Shown piece after piece: positions 40,623-51,224 of a stretch of DNA of 60,876 bases. Each line of letters begins with the position of its first letter. Position 1 is the stretch's first letter. The notes under the pieces were generated by a model, which had not been told where the DNA came from, made no database searches, and worked only from the letters and a program-made list of their open reading frames with translations. The translations under genes were made by a program, and so were the position numbers. This DNA is from Oscillatoria sp. SIO1A7 (lineage in GTDB: Bacteria > Cyanobacteriota > Cyanobacteriia > Cyanobacteriales > Laspinemataceae), in the NCBI GenBank assembly GCA_010672965.1, contig JAAHFN010000039.1, positions 1 through 60,876 on the forward strand, written 5' to 3'.

Positions 40623-43600
40623 ATGAAACCAACACTCGGGGAATCGGCAAATCAGCTCCTCCGCTGCAAGAGTGCGAGCAACAGCCCCAATGGCTTATCT
40701 CTAATAGTGACGCTCATCTTAGCTGCCGTATCGTCGGGCAATGAAGCGATCGCCCAACCAATAACGCCAGCAGCAGACGGAACCGGCACCCTCGTCGAGC
40801 AAAACGGAAATCAATTTGACATTACTGGGGGCAGCCCTTCTGGCGCTAACTTATTTCACTCCTTCGAGCAATTTGGTCTAGATGCCAATCAAACTGCCAA
40901 TTTTTTAGCAACTCCAAATTTAAGGAATATTTTAGGAAGAGTTGTCGGCGGCGACCCATCTATTATTAATGGCCTCATTCAGGTAACCGGCGGCAATCCT
41001 AATCTTTTCTTAATGAATCCCGCCGGTATGGTCTTCGGGCCAGACGCTCGCTTGAACGTTCCCGCTAGCTTCTTCGCTACAACAGCTAGTGGGATTGGGT
41101 TTGGGGAAAATCTCTGGTTTGGGGCGATCGGCAGCAACGACTATGCCGCCTTAGTCGGCGAGCCCAGGGCTTTTTCTTTCTCTGGGCTAAACGGAGCTTT
41201 GGCCAACTTTGGGGAATTAACGGTTAATCCCGGGCAATCCTTGGGTTTATCCGGCAGTAGCGTACTCAATGCAGGAACTTTGACGGCTCCCGGAGGCGAG
41301 ATAACTATAACCGCCGTGCCCGGAACGAATACGGTACTTTTGGGACAAGCGGGACATCTATTGAGCTTGCAGATAGATAATTCTGGGCTGGCCTCCCTAC
41401 GACAGCCGACAAACTTGCCATCCTTACTGGCGAATAACTCCTCAATTCACGCCAGTCAGGTAACGGTAAATCCCAACGGCACGGTGACTCTGGCCGGTTC
41501 GAGCCTAAATAATGTCCCAACTACTGCCGGAACTGCCATAATCGCTGGCTCTTTAGATGTATCGGGGAATTGGGAATTGGGCATTGGGCATTGGGCATTG
41601 GGAGGGAGATCTTCTCTCCCAATCTCTCCCCATCTCTCCCAATCTCTCCCAACCTCTCCCAATCTCTCCCCCTCTCTCCCCATCCCTCCCCATCCCTCCC
41701 CATCCCTCCCCACCGTGGGCATTTTTGGGCGGCAATTGGGAATAGCTGCCAATATCGATGCTTCGGGAGCGATCGGCGGCGGCAGGGTATTTATTGGCGG
41801 CGACTTGCAAGGCGGGGGTAGCTTGCCGACAGCACTTTATACTTTTGTCGGCAATGACAGCAAGATTAATGCCGATGCTCTAAATAGTGGCGATGGCGGC
41901 TCCGTTGTTATTTGGGCAGACGAGAATACCTTTTTTGACGGTACTATCTCGGCTCGGGGCGGAGCGAATGGCGGAGATGGCGGCTTTGTGGAAACCTCCG
42001 GGAAAATTAATCTGGGGGTGGGTTCGGGAGCTTCCGTCGATGCTTCGGCCATAAACGGTCAAGCCGGGGACTGGCTGCTAGACCCGAGCGATATTACTAT
42101 TTCTAATGGCAGCACTACGGCTACGGCTTCTGGAGGAAATCCCAATGTCTTCGATACAACGGGGGCTAGCGCGAATGTAACTCCTGCCACAATTGAAGCA
42201 TCCCTTAATGCTGGCACCAGCGTCACTGTAACTACTGCTGGCGGTTCTGGGGGAAATGGGGATATAACCGTTAGCGATGAGATTAGCAAAACAGCGGGCG
42301 GCGAGGCAACTCTAACTCTAGAGGCAGACCGCAATATTGATATTAACGCTAATATTAGCTCCACCGCCGATAAGCTCAATGTGGTGCTGGATGCGACGGC
42401 GGGGATTAACATTACTGGAGCCACGATTACTACCAACGGAGGCAATTTTACAGCCACGGCAATGGGAAGCGGCTTGGCGGCTTCTACCCGGGGAATTGAA
42501 ATTAATAACAGTACGGTTAATGCCGGGGCTGGGAATATTTCCCTGACAGGCAGTGCTGGCAGTGGCGGCGGTACTGGCAATATAGGAGTGAGAGTCCGAT
42601 CTGGAGGCGTCCTGGAGACGACTGCGGGGGCAATATCCATAACTGGCAATGGCGGTTCGGGAACTGATAACAATGAAGGAGTAGAGATAAATTCCGGCTC
42701 GGTGCGTTCTGGCAGCGGTTCGATTTCAATAACCGGAACTGGCGCGGGAACTGGTTCGGCGAACGAAGGGATTCATATATTGTCCGGCAGCACCATAGAA
42801 TCTACCGGCGGCGATATTACTTTTCACGGTACGGGCGGTGCGGGAACTGCGAGTAACCGGGGAATATTATTAGAGGGACCGGGAACGAGGATTTCTGCTG
42901 TTTCTGGCGGAAAGATTACTCTGAGGGGCACCGGCGGCAACGGGAGTGACAGAAACAATGATGGGGTGCAACTAAGTTCTGATGCCGCCCTGGCAACAGA
43001 TACGGGGGCGATATCTATAACTGGCTATGGCGGTTCGGGAACTGATAACAATGAAGGAGTAGAGATAAATTCTATCTCGGTGAGTTCTGGCAGCGGTGCG
43101 ATAGAAATAACTGGAACTAGCAAGGGAACTGGGTCGGCGAACGAAGGAATTGCAGTCCAATTCAGCACTATAGAATCTACCGGCGGCGGCGATATTACTT
43201 TTCACGGTACGGGCGGTGCGGGAACTGCAAGTAACCGGGGAATATTATTACAGGGAACGAGGATTTCTGCTGTTTCTGGCGGAAAGATTACTCTGAGGGG
43301 CACCGGCGGCAACGGGAGTGACAGAAACAATGATGGGGTGCAACTAAGTTCTGATGCCGCCCTGGCAACAGATACGGGGGCGATATCTATAACTGGCTAT
43401 GGCGGTTCGGGAACTGATAACAATGAAGGAGTAGAGATAAATTCTATCTCGGTGAGTTCTGGCAGCGGTGCGATAGAAATAACTGGAACTAGCAAGGGAA
43501 CTGGTTCGGCGAACGAAGGAATTGCAGTCCAATTCAGCACTATAGAATCTACCGGCGGCGGCGATATTACTCTGGATGGCAGGGTTAGTGCGGGAACCAG

Positions 43601-46600
43601 GTATAACCTGGGAATATTAGTAAACGGAACGGGAACGAGGATTTCTGCTGTTTCTGGCGGAAAGATTACTCTGAGTGGCACCGGCGGCAACGGGAGTGAC
43701 AGAAACAATGATGGGGTGCAACTAAGTTCTGATGCCGCCCTGGCAACAGATACGGGGGCGATTTCCATAACTGGCAATGGCGGTTCGGGAACTAATTACA
43801 ACAATGGAGTAGAGATAAATTCCGGCTCGGTGAGTTCTGGTAGCGGTGCGATAGAAATAACTGGAACTAGCAAGGGAACTGGTTCGGGGAACGACGGGAT
43901 TGAGATATCATCCAGGGGCACAATAGAATCTACAGGCGGTGGCGATATTACTTTGAGTGGCACCGGTAGTGCGGGAACCAGGGATAACCGGGGAATATTA
44001 GTAAGCGGAACGGAAACGAGGATTTCTGCTGTCTCTGGCGGAAGCATTACTCTGCTGGGCAAGGGGGGAAACGGGAGTGACAGAAACAATGATGGGGTGC
44101 TACTCAATTCAGGGGGCACCCTGGCAACAGATACGGGGGCGATTTCTATAACTGGCTATGGCGCTTCGGGAACTAATTACAACAATGGAGTAGAGATAAA
44201 TTCCGGCTCGGTGAGTTCTGGTAGCGGTGCGATAGAAATAACTGGAACTGCCGGGGGAACTGGGTCGGCGAATGAAGGAATCTCAGTCCAATCCAGCACT
44301 ATAGAATCTACCGGAGGCGGCGATGTTACTCTGAGTGGAAGGAGCCTTCTGGGAACAAAAAAAGAAAACCGAGGCATTTATGTCGATCGCAGCACAATAG
44401 GCTCTACGGGGGGCGGCAATATTACTCTGACCGGCACGGGTAGTAGTGCGGGAACGGGGAGTAACGATGGAATAGGCATAACGGGAGTGGGAACGAGTAT
44501 TTCAGCTTCTGGTGCGGGCAATATTACTTTGAGCGGCACCGCAGGCGGCAACGGGACCCGTGCCTACAATAATGGGGTGGAAATCTATTCTGGAGCGACC
44601 CTGGATACGGATGCGGGGGCGATATCGATAACTGGCATTGGCGGTTCGGGAACTAATGGCAATGAAGGGGTAGAGGTCAAATATGCTGTCGTGCGATCGC
44701 AGAGCGGTGCGATAAATGTAACCGGAACTGGCGGGGAAAATGGGTCGGACAACCGAGGTATTTTGGTCGAGAACGGCGTTGTAGAATCTGCAAGTAGCGG
44801 CGATATTACCCTAACTGGCACTGGGATAATAGGCATTGAGCTAACCGACAGTTCCATCAATCCCTCGGGAACTGCAACTGGCAATGTGACCTTAAGCGGC
44901 AACGAAATAGATCTAATCGGCACGTCCCAAGTTCAAAGCTCTGGCAACCTCCTGCTCCAACCGCTAACCCCGATCGCGGATATAGCTATTGGCGGCAGCA
45001 GCAATACTACGGGAACTCTAGATGTTACATCCGAGGATTTGGGTAGCTTGGCGGAGGGCTTTGCCTCGGTTACTATTGGTCGTGCGGATAGCAGCGGTGC
45101 TATTTCAATCGAGGCCGGAGTTACCTTCTCGGATTCGACAACGGTGCGATCGCCTGGGGGTTCCATTGCCGTAAATGGAAATATTATGGGCACCGGAGAT
45201 GCGTCGATCGCACTGAGCGGAGATACTACTCTGAATGCAAATATTGAGACTGCCAGCCAAAATATCGCCATTAATGGTAATACGACTTTGGGAAATAACG
45301 CGAGTTTAAGTACCGGCTCTGGCAGCGGCAATATCAATCTCAATGGCACGGTTAACGGAAATCGAGACTTGACCCTCGATGCCGGGACGGGCAATATTAC
45401 AGTAACTGGAGCAATCGGCAACAGCCAAGCTCTAGGCAATATAAGCGCCAATAGCTCTGGTAATACTAATTTTAGTAGCAGCATTAATGCTGCCAGCTTA
45501 ACTACGGATGCTCTGGGCAGTACCGAACTTAACGGCAATGTAACTACTGCCGGCAGTCAAATTTATAACGGCGCGCTTACTATAAATGGAGATGTCGAGC
45601 TAAGGGCTAAGGAAATAGATTTTGGTTCGGTGGTTTCTGGGACGGGAAACCTGAGCTTGCAGCCAGCTACGGCTGAGGCGCAAATAATAGTGGGGGGCAG
45701 CAGCGATCGCGGTTCGACGGTTTTAGACTTAACCGCCAGCGACATAAACAATCTGGCTGACGGCTTCAGCTCTATTACTATCGGACGCTCTGACGCAATA
45801 GGAGATGTCGAGCTGGGCAGTATTTCCGCGAGCGACCCGCTGACAGTTATCTCGGGGAGCGGCTCTGCGAAACTAAACGGGGCTATAACTGGAAACGATA
45901 ATGCTTCTATTGCTCTGACCTTTGGAGGCGGCATAGAACTTCTGGGCAATAGTTCGGTGCAAACGGCGAACCAAGATATTAATTTTAACGGCACGGTCAA
46001 CGGCAGCCACAGTCTAAGCGTTAGCCCCGGAAGGGCAACGGTAAGTTTCGCAGACTCTATCGGCAACGTTACTCCACTGGTGGATTTAAGCATTACCGCC
46101 GATGAAATAGATTTTTATGCAGGAACTGTTAGGGGCAGCGGCAATTTACTGTTGCAACCGGCAACTACAGGACGCAAGGTTAATCTGCGGGTGGAGGAAA
46201 CGGGAGTCGGAACTTTCCCCGATGCTTTAGACCTGACTGTTGCGGAAATCGGGCGATTGCAAGATGGCTTTAGCTCAATAACTTTTCCTACAGATAGTAG
46301 CGGTACGGTTAGCTCGGACTCGGCTAACTCTCCCGTAACGCCAGCGGAACCAAGCCCGGCTCCTGCGGATAGCTCGGCTCCTGCGGAAAGTCCAAGCAAT
46401 CCGAATAATAATTCCGGCAATCCAGCCAATCCAAGCAATCCGAATAATAATTCCGACAGTTCGGCGAATCCAAGCAATCCGAATAATAATTCCGGCAATC
46501 CAGCCAATCCAGACAATTCGGTTAATCAGAGCGATCGCAGCAACCCGACTAATTCCGGCGATCGCAGCAATTCAGACAATTGGGTTAATCAGAGCGATCG

Positions 46601-49600
46601 CAGCAACCCGACTAATTCCGGCGATCGCAGCAATTCAGACAATTGGGTTAATCAGAGCGATCGCAGCAATTCAGGCAATTCGCATAATTCAGGCAATTTG
46701 GTTAATCAGAGCGATCGCGGCAATTCAGGCAATTCGGTTAATCAGAGCGATCGCAGCAATTCAGACAATTGGGTTAACGAGAGCGATCGCGGCAATTCAG
46801 GCAATTCGGTTAATCAGAGCGATCGCGGCAATTCAGGCAATTCGGTTAACGAGAGCGATCGCGGCAATTCAGGCAATTCGGTTAATCAGAGCGATCGCGG
46901 CAATTCAGGCAATTCGGTTAATCAGAGCGATCGCGGCAATGAGGCTAACGAGCGCAATTTAGGCAACCCAACGGTTATCCTGCAATTGCCCAGCAGAGAC
47001 AATCCAGCCAACTCAAATAATTTCAGCAATGGCGCTAATGCTGGCAATCCGGGAAACTCGGTCAATTCGGGCAATTCGGGCAATCCGGGCAACTCGAATA
47101 ATTTCGGCAATTCGGGCAACCCAGGCAATCCGGGCAATTCGGGCAATTCGGGCAACCCGGGCAATCCGGGCAATTCGGTCAATCCGGTCAATTCGAGTCA
47201 TCAGGTCAATTCGAGTAATCCGGTCAATTCGAGTAATGCAACCAATCCAAATAATTTCGGCAATTCGGGCAATTCGGGCAGTCCGGGCAATCTTGGCATT
47301 GCAAGCAATCCAAATAATTTTGCTGAGGCGTTTGGGAATGCGGACAATCTTGACATTGCAAGCAATCCGGGCAATCCGGGCAATGCCAATAATCTTGCTG
47401 AGGCGATCGCTCTGACAGAAACGCCAGCCAATTTGGGCAATCCGGTCAATTCTATCAATCCAGTCAATCCAGTCAATCCAGAGAATTATGCCAATCTGGG
47501 CAAGGCCAACAACAATCTTGGCTTTTTGCTCGGGAGCAAACCAGAGAATTCGATTAGCCCAGGTAATTTTGTTGGCTCGGGCAATAATGCAGCCAATCTG
47601 GGCGTCTCGCTCGAATCGCTAATCTCGTCCTTTGAATATCCAAACTTCTCGATAGACTTGCAAGGTAGCACTTTGGAAGCGCTAGAAATGCTGGCGATCG
47701 CCAACTCTGCCAAAATTTTGCACTTGTCCCTGGACTTATATCCCCAGCAGATAGCCGAAAATGTACGGCTCTCCGCGTTTGCCAACGATTCTTTGCCAGC
47801 AACACAAGTCAATCTAGCAGAATTAAACAGCGACTCTTTGCAGTTCTCGGGAGACCTAGCGGCGGCGAACGGTTTTTCTGGTTTTTCCTTGCAGTCTGCT
47901 ATAGATTTGGCTCAAAACTCCCAAACAAAAGAGAATTCAATAGCCTCAGCAGCCCAAGTCTATAGCGAGTCTTCCCAAATCGGTGACTACCCCTTGAAGG
48001 TTGCCAGCTCTCGTTTTGCCATGTATGGCTCTAGTTCCGAAAACTCAAACAACTCTATTGCTCCGAATTCCAGCAGCGATATTTCTGACAACTCTGCTAG
48101 CTCTACTGCTGCTGGCTCTTCCGAGCAAAATTCGGCGAACTCTTCCGAGCAAAATTCGGCGAACTCTTCCGAGCAAAATTCGGCGAACTCTTCCGAGCAA
48201 AACTCAGCGGCAGAATCCGAGCAAAATTCGGCGAACTCTTCCGAGCAAAACTCAGCGGGAGAATCCGGGCAAAACTCAGCGGGCCGGTCTTCCGGAGCCT
48301 CAACCAGCGACTCTTCGCAGTTTTCTAGAGGCAATGATAGTTTCTCATCTGGCGGCGGAGTAAGTAACGAAGCTCGTCTGACAGAAGCTTTTGAGGAGGA
48401 TGACACAGAAGCTACGGTCTGGCAAATAGAACAATATCGGAATCAAGAGTTTGAAGAGCATCTGGGGGTTCGGGCTAATATCGAGAACCAGTCTATAGCT
48501 ATTGCCAACTTCCGCAAAGAACTCAAGCGACTGAGTGTGGAAACAAGCCATAATTATGCGGTGGTCTATGTGGTCTCTCGCCCAGAGCAACTAGAAATCG
48601 TAGTTTTAACCGGAGCTGGCGACCCCGCTCGCTTAAGCATCCCAGAAGCCAAACGGGAAATCATCTTACCTTTGGCAAAAAAGTTTAGAGGCGAACTGAC
48701 CGATCTCCGCAAGCTCCGCACCACCAGCTATCTGCCTGTCGCCCAACAGCTCTATCAATTAATAGTCGCGCCAATGGAAGCGATTTTGCAAGAGCGCAAT
48801 ATTGACACGCTCCTATTTTCTATGGATCCGGGCTTGCGTTCCTTAGCAGTGGCGGCCTTGCACGACGGCGAGCAATTTTTAGCCGAAAAATACAGCACGG
48901 CCGTGATTCCCAGTTTCAGTTTGTCGGATCTACGCTATCGCTCTTTGGAAAATGCCTCAGTCTTGGCCTTCGGAGCTAGCGAATTTACTAAACTAGCTCC
49001 CCTGCCAGCGGTGCCGGTGGAGCTAGCCACTATTACCTCGGAACTGGGCGTTGAAGAATTTTTCCTCAACGAAGACTTCACCCTAGAAAATCTCCAAAGC
49101 CAGCGATCGGCCAAGCCGATGCCCATTATCCACCTGGCGACTCACGCCGAGTTTGTACCCGGGGTGGCGAGTAATTCTTATATTCAATTGTGGGACGAAA
49201 AGCTGACTCTAGACCAATTGCCAGGGCTGGGATGGAGCGAACCTATGGTTGACTTGTTGGTAATTTCTGCTTGTCGCAGCGCTCTGGGAGACAAAGAGGC
49301 AGAGTTGGGTTTGGCTGGGATAGCCGTCCAAAGCGGTGTCAAAACTGCCTTGGCAAGTCTCTGGTATGTTAGCGACGAAGGGACTTTGGTGCTGATGAGC
49401 GAGTTTTATCGGCAACTCAAGCAAGTTCCTATTAAAGCCGAGGCGCTAAGACTCGCTCAGCTTGCCATGATTCGCGGCGAGCTGAAAATCGAGAACGGTC
49501 GTATAATCAGTTCTAAACAAGGCAAAGATATCCAATTGCCCGAGCAATTGGCTGGCTTAACTAACGACGATCTCTCTCATCCTTATTATTGGTCTGCTTT

Positions 49601-49625
49601 TACTGCGATCGGCAGTCCTTGGTAA
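40623..49625 (+). CDS. TPS-type exoprotein fused to a CHAT protease
   Basis: 3000 residues. Signal peptide (LIVTLILAAVSSGNEAIA), then a haemagglutination-activity (TPS) domain: GNQFDITGGSPSGANLFHSF, NPAGMVFGPDARLNVPASFF. It continues into beta-helix repeats, four 125-residue repeats, an Asn-rich segment and a SEQNSANS repeat. The last 250 residues are a CHAT caspase-like domain with the catalytic HLATHAEF His and the VISACRSA Cys. Such proteins are exported by a TpsB partner, which is not in the window. A secreted CHAT protease is known in cyanobacteria, with unknown substrate. Confidence 0.85.
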   Translation: MKPTLGESANQLLRCKSASNSPNGLSLIVTLILAAVSSGNEAIAQPITPAADGTGTLVEQNGNQFDITGGSPSGANLFHSFEQFGLDANQTANFLATPNLRNILGRVVGGDPSIINGLIQVTGGNPNLFLMNPAGMVFGPDARLNVPASFFATTASGIGFGENLWFGAIGSNDYAALVGEPRAFSFSGLNGALANFGELTVNPGQSLGLSGSSVLNAGTLTAPGGEITITAVPGTNTVLLGQAGHLLSLQIDNSGLASLRQPTNLPSLLANNSSIHASQVTVNPNGTVTLAGSSLNNVPTTAGTAIIAGSLDVSGNWELGIGHWALGGRSSLPISPHLSQSLPTSPNLSPSLPIPPHPSPSLPTVGIFGRQLGIAANIDASGAIGGGRVFIGGDLQGGGSLPTALYTFVGNDSKINADALNSGDGGSVVIWADENTFFDGTISARGGANGGDGGFVETSGKINLGVGSGASVDASAINGQAGDWLLDPSDITISNGSTTATASGGNPNVFDTTGASANVTPATIEASLNAGTSVTVTTAGGSGGNGDITVSDEISKTAGGEATLTLEADRNIDINANISSTADKLNVVLDATAGINITGATITTNGGNFTATAMGSGLAASTRGIEINNSTVNAGAGNISLTGSAGSGGGTGNIGVRVRSGGVLETTAGAISITGNGGSGTDNNEGVEINSGSVRSGSGSISITGTGAGTGSANEGIHILSGSTIESTGGDITFHGTGGAGTASNRGILLEGPGTRISAVSGGKITLRGTGGNGSDRNNDGVQLSSDAALATDTGAISITGYGGSGTDNNEGVEINSISVSSGSGAIEITGTSKGTGSANEGIAVQFSTIESTGGGDITFHGTGGAGTASNRGILLQGTRISAVSGGKITLRGTGGNGSDRNNDGVQLSSDAALATDTGAISITGYGGSGTDNNEGVEINSISVSSGSGAIEITGTSKGTGSANEGIAVQFSTIESTGGGDITLDGRVSAGTRYNLGILVNGTGTRISAVSGGKITLSGTGGNGSDRNNDGVQLSSDAALATDTGAISITGNGGSGTNYNNGVEINSGSVSSGSGAIEITGTSKGTGSGNDGIEISSRGTIESTGGGDITLSGTGSAGTRDNRGILVSGTETRISAVSGGSITLLGKGGNGSDRNNDGVLLNSGGTLATDTGAISITGYGASGTNYNNGVEINSGSVSSGSGAIEITGTAGGTGSANEGISVQSSTIESTGGGDVTLSGRSLLGTKKENRGIYVDRSTIGSTGGGNITLTGTGSSAGTGSNDGIGITGVGTSISASGAGNITLSGTAGGNGTRAYNNGVEIYSGATLDTDAGAISITGIGGSGTNGNEGVEVKYAVVRSQSGAINVTGTGGENGSDNRGILVENGVVESASSGDITLTGTGIIGIELTDSSINPSGTATGNVTLSGNEIDLIGTSQVQSSGNLLLQPLTPIADIAIGGSSNTTGTLDVTSEDLGSLAEGFASVTIGRADSSGAISIEAGVTFSDSTTVRSPGGSIAVNGNIMGTGDASIALSGDTTLNANIETASQNIAINGNTTLGNNASLSTGSGSGNINLNGTVNGNRDLTLDAGTGNITVTGAIGNSQALGNISANSSGNTNFSSSINAASLTTDALGSTELNGNVTTAGSQIYNGALTINGDVELRAKEIDFGSVVSGTGNLSLQPATAEAQIIVGGSSDRGSTVLDLTASDINNLADGFSSITIGRSDAIGDVELGSISASDPLTVISGSGSAKLNGAITGNDNASIALTFGGGIELLGNSSVQTANQDINFNGTVNGSHSLSVSPGRATVSFADSIGNVTPLVDLSITADEIDFYAGTVRGSGNLLLQPATTGRKVNLRVEETGVGTFPDALDLTVAEIGRLQDGFSSITFPTDSSGTVSSDSANSPVTPAEPSPAPADSSAPAESPSNPNNNSGNPANPSNPNNNSDSSANPSNPNNNSGNPANPDNSVNQSDRSNPTNSGDRSNSDNWVNQSDRSNPTNSGDRSNSDNWVNQSDRSNSGNSHNSGNLVNQSDRGNSGNSVNQSDRSNSDNWVNESDRGNSGNSVNQSDRGNSGNSVNESDRGNSGNSVNQSDRGNSGNSVNQSDRGNEANERNLGNPTVILQLPSRDNPANSNNFSNGANAGNPGNSVNSGNSGNPGNSNNFGNSGNPGNPGNSGNSGNPGNPGNSVNPVNSSHQVNSSNPVNSSNATNPNNFGNSGNSGSPGNLGIASNPNNFAEAFGNADNLDIASNPGNPGNANNLAEAIALTETPANLGNPVNSINPVNPVNPENYANLGKANNNLGFLLGSKPENSISPGNFVGSGNNAANLGVSLESLISSFEYPNFSIDLQGSTLEALEMLAIANSAKILHLSLDLYPQQIAENVRLSAFANDSLPATQVNLAELNSDSLQFSGDLAAANGFSGFSLQSAIDLAQNSQTKENSIASAAQVYSESSQIGDYPLKVASSRFAMYGSSSENSNNSIAPNSSSDISDNSASSTAAGSSEQNSANSSEQNSANSSEQNSANSSEQNSAAESEQNSANSSEQNSAGESGQNSAGRSSGASTSDSSQFSRGNDSFSSGGGVSNEARLTEAFEEDDTEATVWQIEQYRNQEFEEHLGVRANIENQSIAIANFRKELKRLSVETSHNYAVVYVVSRPEQLEIVVLTGAGDPARLSIPEAKREIILPLAKKFRGELTDLRKLRTTSYLPVAQQLYQLIVAPMEAILQERNIDTLLFSMDPGLRSLAVAALHDGEQFLAEKYSTAVIPSFSLSDLRYRSLENASVLAFGASEFTKLAPLPAVPVELATITSELGVEEFFLNEDFTLENLQSQRSAKPMPIIHLATHAEFVPGVASNSYIQLWDEKLTLDQLPGLGWSEPMVDLLVISACRSALGDKEAELGLAGIAVQSGVKTALASLWYVSDEGTLVLMSEFYRQLKQVPIKAEALRLAQLAMIRGELKIENGRIISSKQGKDIQLPEQLAGLTNDDLSHPYYWSAFTAIGSPW
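41566..41718 (+). repeat. Heptamer repeat expanded in frame inside the TPS gene
   Basis: GGGCATT/GGGAATT and CTCCCAATCTCTCCC type heptamers make about 51 residues (LPISPHLSQSLPTSP) between SLDVSG and VGIFGRQLG, which family members join directly. The frame is kept because the insert is a multiple of three. Confidence 0.8.
42891..44400 (+). repeat. Four tandem repeats of about 375 bases
   Basis: Units starting at the ATTTCTGCTG marker at 42891, 43263, 43641 and 44022 (372, 378 and 381 bases apart). The first two are nearly identical, which shows recent duplication or gene conversion; each codes for a glycine-rich beta-helix turn set (TGGNGSDRNNDGVQLSS). Confidence 0.8.
46386..47520 (+). repeat. 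Asn/Gly/Ser-rich low-complexity segment
   Basis: Codes for NSGNPGNPGNS-type repeats. It contains many HIP1-like GAGCGATCGC units reading SDRGNSGNSVNQ. The repeats read on in one frame; they may form a spacer before the CHAT domain. Confidence 0.85.
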
Positions 49626-49755
49626 GTTTTGAGTTTTGAGCTTTGAGTTTTGAGCTTTGAGTTTTGAGTTTTAAGTTTTGAGTTTTAAGTTTTGAGTTTT
49701 AAGTTTTGAGTTTTAAGTTTTGAGTTTTAAGTTTTGAGTTTTAAGTTTTAATATC
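49626..49755 (+). repeat. Heptamer tandem repeat TTTTGAG/TTTTAAG
   Basis: About 18 units of (A/G)GTTTT(G/A)A-type heptamers directly after the TPS stop codon. Confidence 0.9.
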
Positions 49756-50097
49756 AAATCCGGTTAAACAGTCACAGTATCTGTAGGGGCGGTGCCCCCG
49801 GGAGCGCCCCGGGAGCGCCTCATAAAACCGGGGCGATAGCTTCGCTGACCTGACGGTGCGCGGGGGGATTGCCCCTACGGGATTTATAGAACAGCTACGC
49901 TTATTTGATATAAGTTTTAATATTAAAGTATTTTTATTGGTCCCAGTGCCTAAATATTTCCCTACGCCGACAAGGGGACAAGGGACAGGGGACAAGGGGA
50001 CAATGCCCAATGCCCAATTCCCAATGCCCAATTCCCAATTCCCCACACCCTACACCAAGCGCGATCGCTCCTTGCTACAATACTATGCGATCGCCCA
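49756..50097. other. Intergenic repeats between TPS and ccdA
   Basis: Contains a GGGGCGGTGCCCC-type palindrome near 49775-49815 and a CCCAATG/CCCAATT heptamer array at about 50000-50045. No gene seen. Confidence 0.7.
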
Positions 50098-50265
50098 TAA
50101 TATCAAGTCAGGTTAAATACCCACAGAAAAAATTTAGAATCTCCCGTAGGACGGGCGTCCCGCCTGTCCTACGGGGCGGGGGGACAGGCGGGACGCCCGT
50201 CCTACGGAGAACTTGACTTTTTTTTGGCGCATTCAAACCGACATGATATAACACCCTATCGGCCG
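50098..50265. repeat. Palindromic MITE-like repeat, copy 1
   Basis: Starts TAATATCAAGTCAGGTTAAA and ends CATTCAAACCGACATGATAT, with an internal large palindrome (CGTAGGACGGGCGTCCCGCC and its reverse complement). A second copy lies at 52674-52828 and half-copies near 54670-54840. Confidence 0.85.
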
Positions 50266-50267
50266 AC

Positions 50268-51005
50268 ATGATAGAAACCCTCTCTAGGCAACTCTACCAA
50301 CTGCAACAACTGGCTAACGGTCTGGTTTCCAGCCAGCTAGACCATCTGAGCTTAGTCAGCATTGGCATTATCTTTATTGCTGGCTTGCTCACCAGCCTAA
50401 CCCCCTGCATGCTCTCCATGCTCCCGATCACCATCGGCTACATCGGCGGCTACGAAGCCGACAGCCGAATCCGGGCAATGGCTCAATCTGCTTGGTTTTC
50501 CCTAGGACTGGCCACCACCCTCGCAGTTCTGGGAATTATCGCCGCTTTCCTGGGCAAAGTCTATGGGCAAATTGGCTTTGGCTTGCCGATTGTCGTCAGC
50601 GTCGTGGCCATAATCATGGGACTCAACCTCCTCGAAGCCCTACCCCTGCGGCTTCCCTCCTTTGACGGGATGCAATGGATTTCCGACGACTTGCCAGCAG
50701 GAGCCCGCTCCTATCTACTCGGTCTCACCTTCGGCTTAGTAGCATCTCCCTGCAGCACCCCCGTCCTAGCCACATTACTAGCTTGGGTCGCCGCCAGCCA
50801 AGACCTTATCTTAGGCGGCGCTTTGCTCTTATCTTATACCGCCGGATATGTCGCCCCGCTGATTATAGCTGGAACCTTTACCGCTACTATTAAAAAACTC
50901 CTCGAATTGCGCCGCTGGTCTAGCTGGATTACCCCCACCAGCGGTGCCCTCCTAGTAGGATTTGGGGTTTTCTCTCTCTTATTTCGTCTAGTTCCAGTTA
51001 GTTAG
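50268..51005 (+). CDS. ccdA: Cytochrome c biogenesis protein CcdA
   Basis: 245 residues with six membrane helices. LTSLTPCMLSMLP and VASPCSTPVLATLL are the two Cys-Pro motifs that carry electrons across the thylakoid or plasma membrane, from thioredoxin to apocytochrome c. It lies upstream of ccs1, the heme-ligation partner, which fits the System II pathway of cyanobacteria. Confidence 0.93.
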   Translation: MIETLSRQLYQLQQLANGLVSSQLDHLSLVSIGIIFIAGLLTSLTPCMLSMLPITIGYIGGYEADSRIRAMAQSAWFSLGLATTLAVLGIIAAFLGKVYGQIGFGLPIVVSVVAIIMGLNLLEALPLRLPSFDGMQWISDDLPAGARSYLLGLTFGLVASPCSTPVLATLLAWVAASQDLILGGALLLSYTAGYVAPLIIAGTFTATIKKLLELRRWSSWITPTSGALLVGFGVFSLLFRLVPVS

Positions 51006-51215
51006 GGTGTAGGGTGTAGGGTGTAGGCTGGTGTAGGGTGTAGGGTGTGGGGTGTAGGGTGTGGGAATAAGGCGCAGAATATTCTAGAACATTCTCCTCC
51101 CCTATCCTCCCCCTCTCCCTCATCTCTCTTTCCCCACACCCCACACCCCACACCCCACACCCCACACCCCACACCAGCCTACACCCCACACCGATGGCGG
51201 CCCCACACCCCACCC
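51004..51215 (+). repeat. Heptamer repeats in opposite arms between ccdA and ccs1
   Basis: GGGTGTA/GGGTGTG units at 51004-51065 and the complementary CCCCACA units at 51130-51210. The arms are inverted and could form a large hairpin in the ccdA-ccs1 transcript. Confidence 0.85.
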
Positions 51216-51224
51216 TTCCCAATT

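Noticed and set aside
41521-41821. Several short open frames on both strands within the heptamer repeats
   Set aside because: They come from the low-complexity repeat and overlap the long TPS frame.
42059-48590. Long minus-strand open frames opposite the TPS gene
   Set aside because: They result from the biased codon use and repeats of the TPS gene; their translations are Pro/Leu/Ser-rich without domains.
51045-51224. Longer N-terminus of Ccs1
   Set aside because: It is made of heptamer repeats; Ccs1 proteins start near MTSQDSS.
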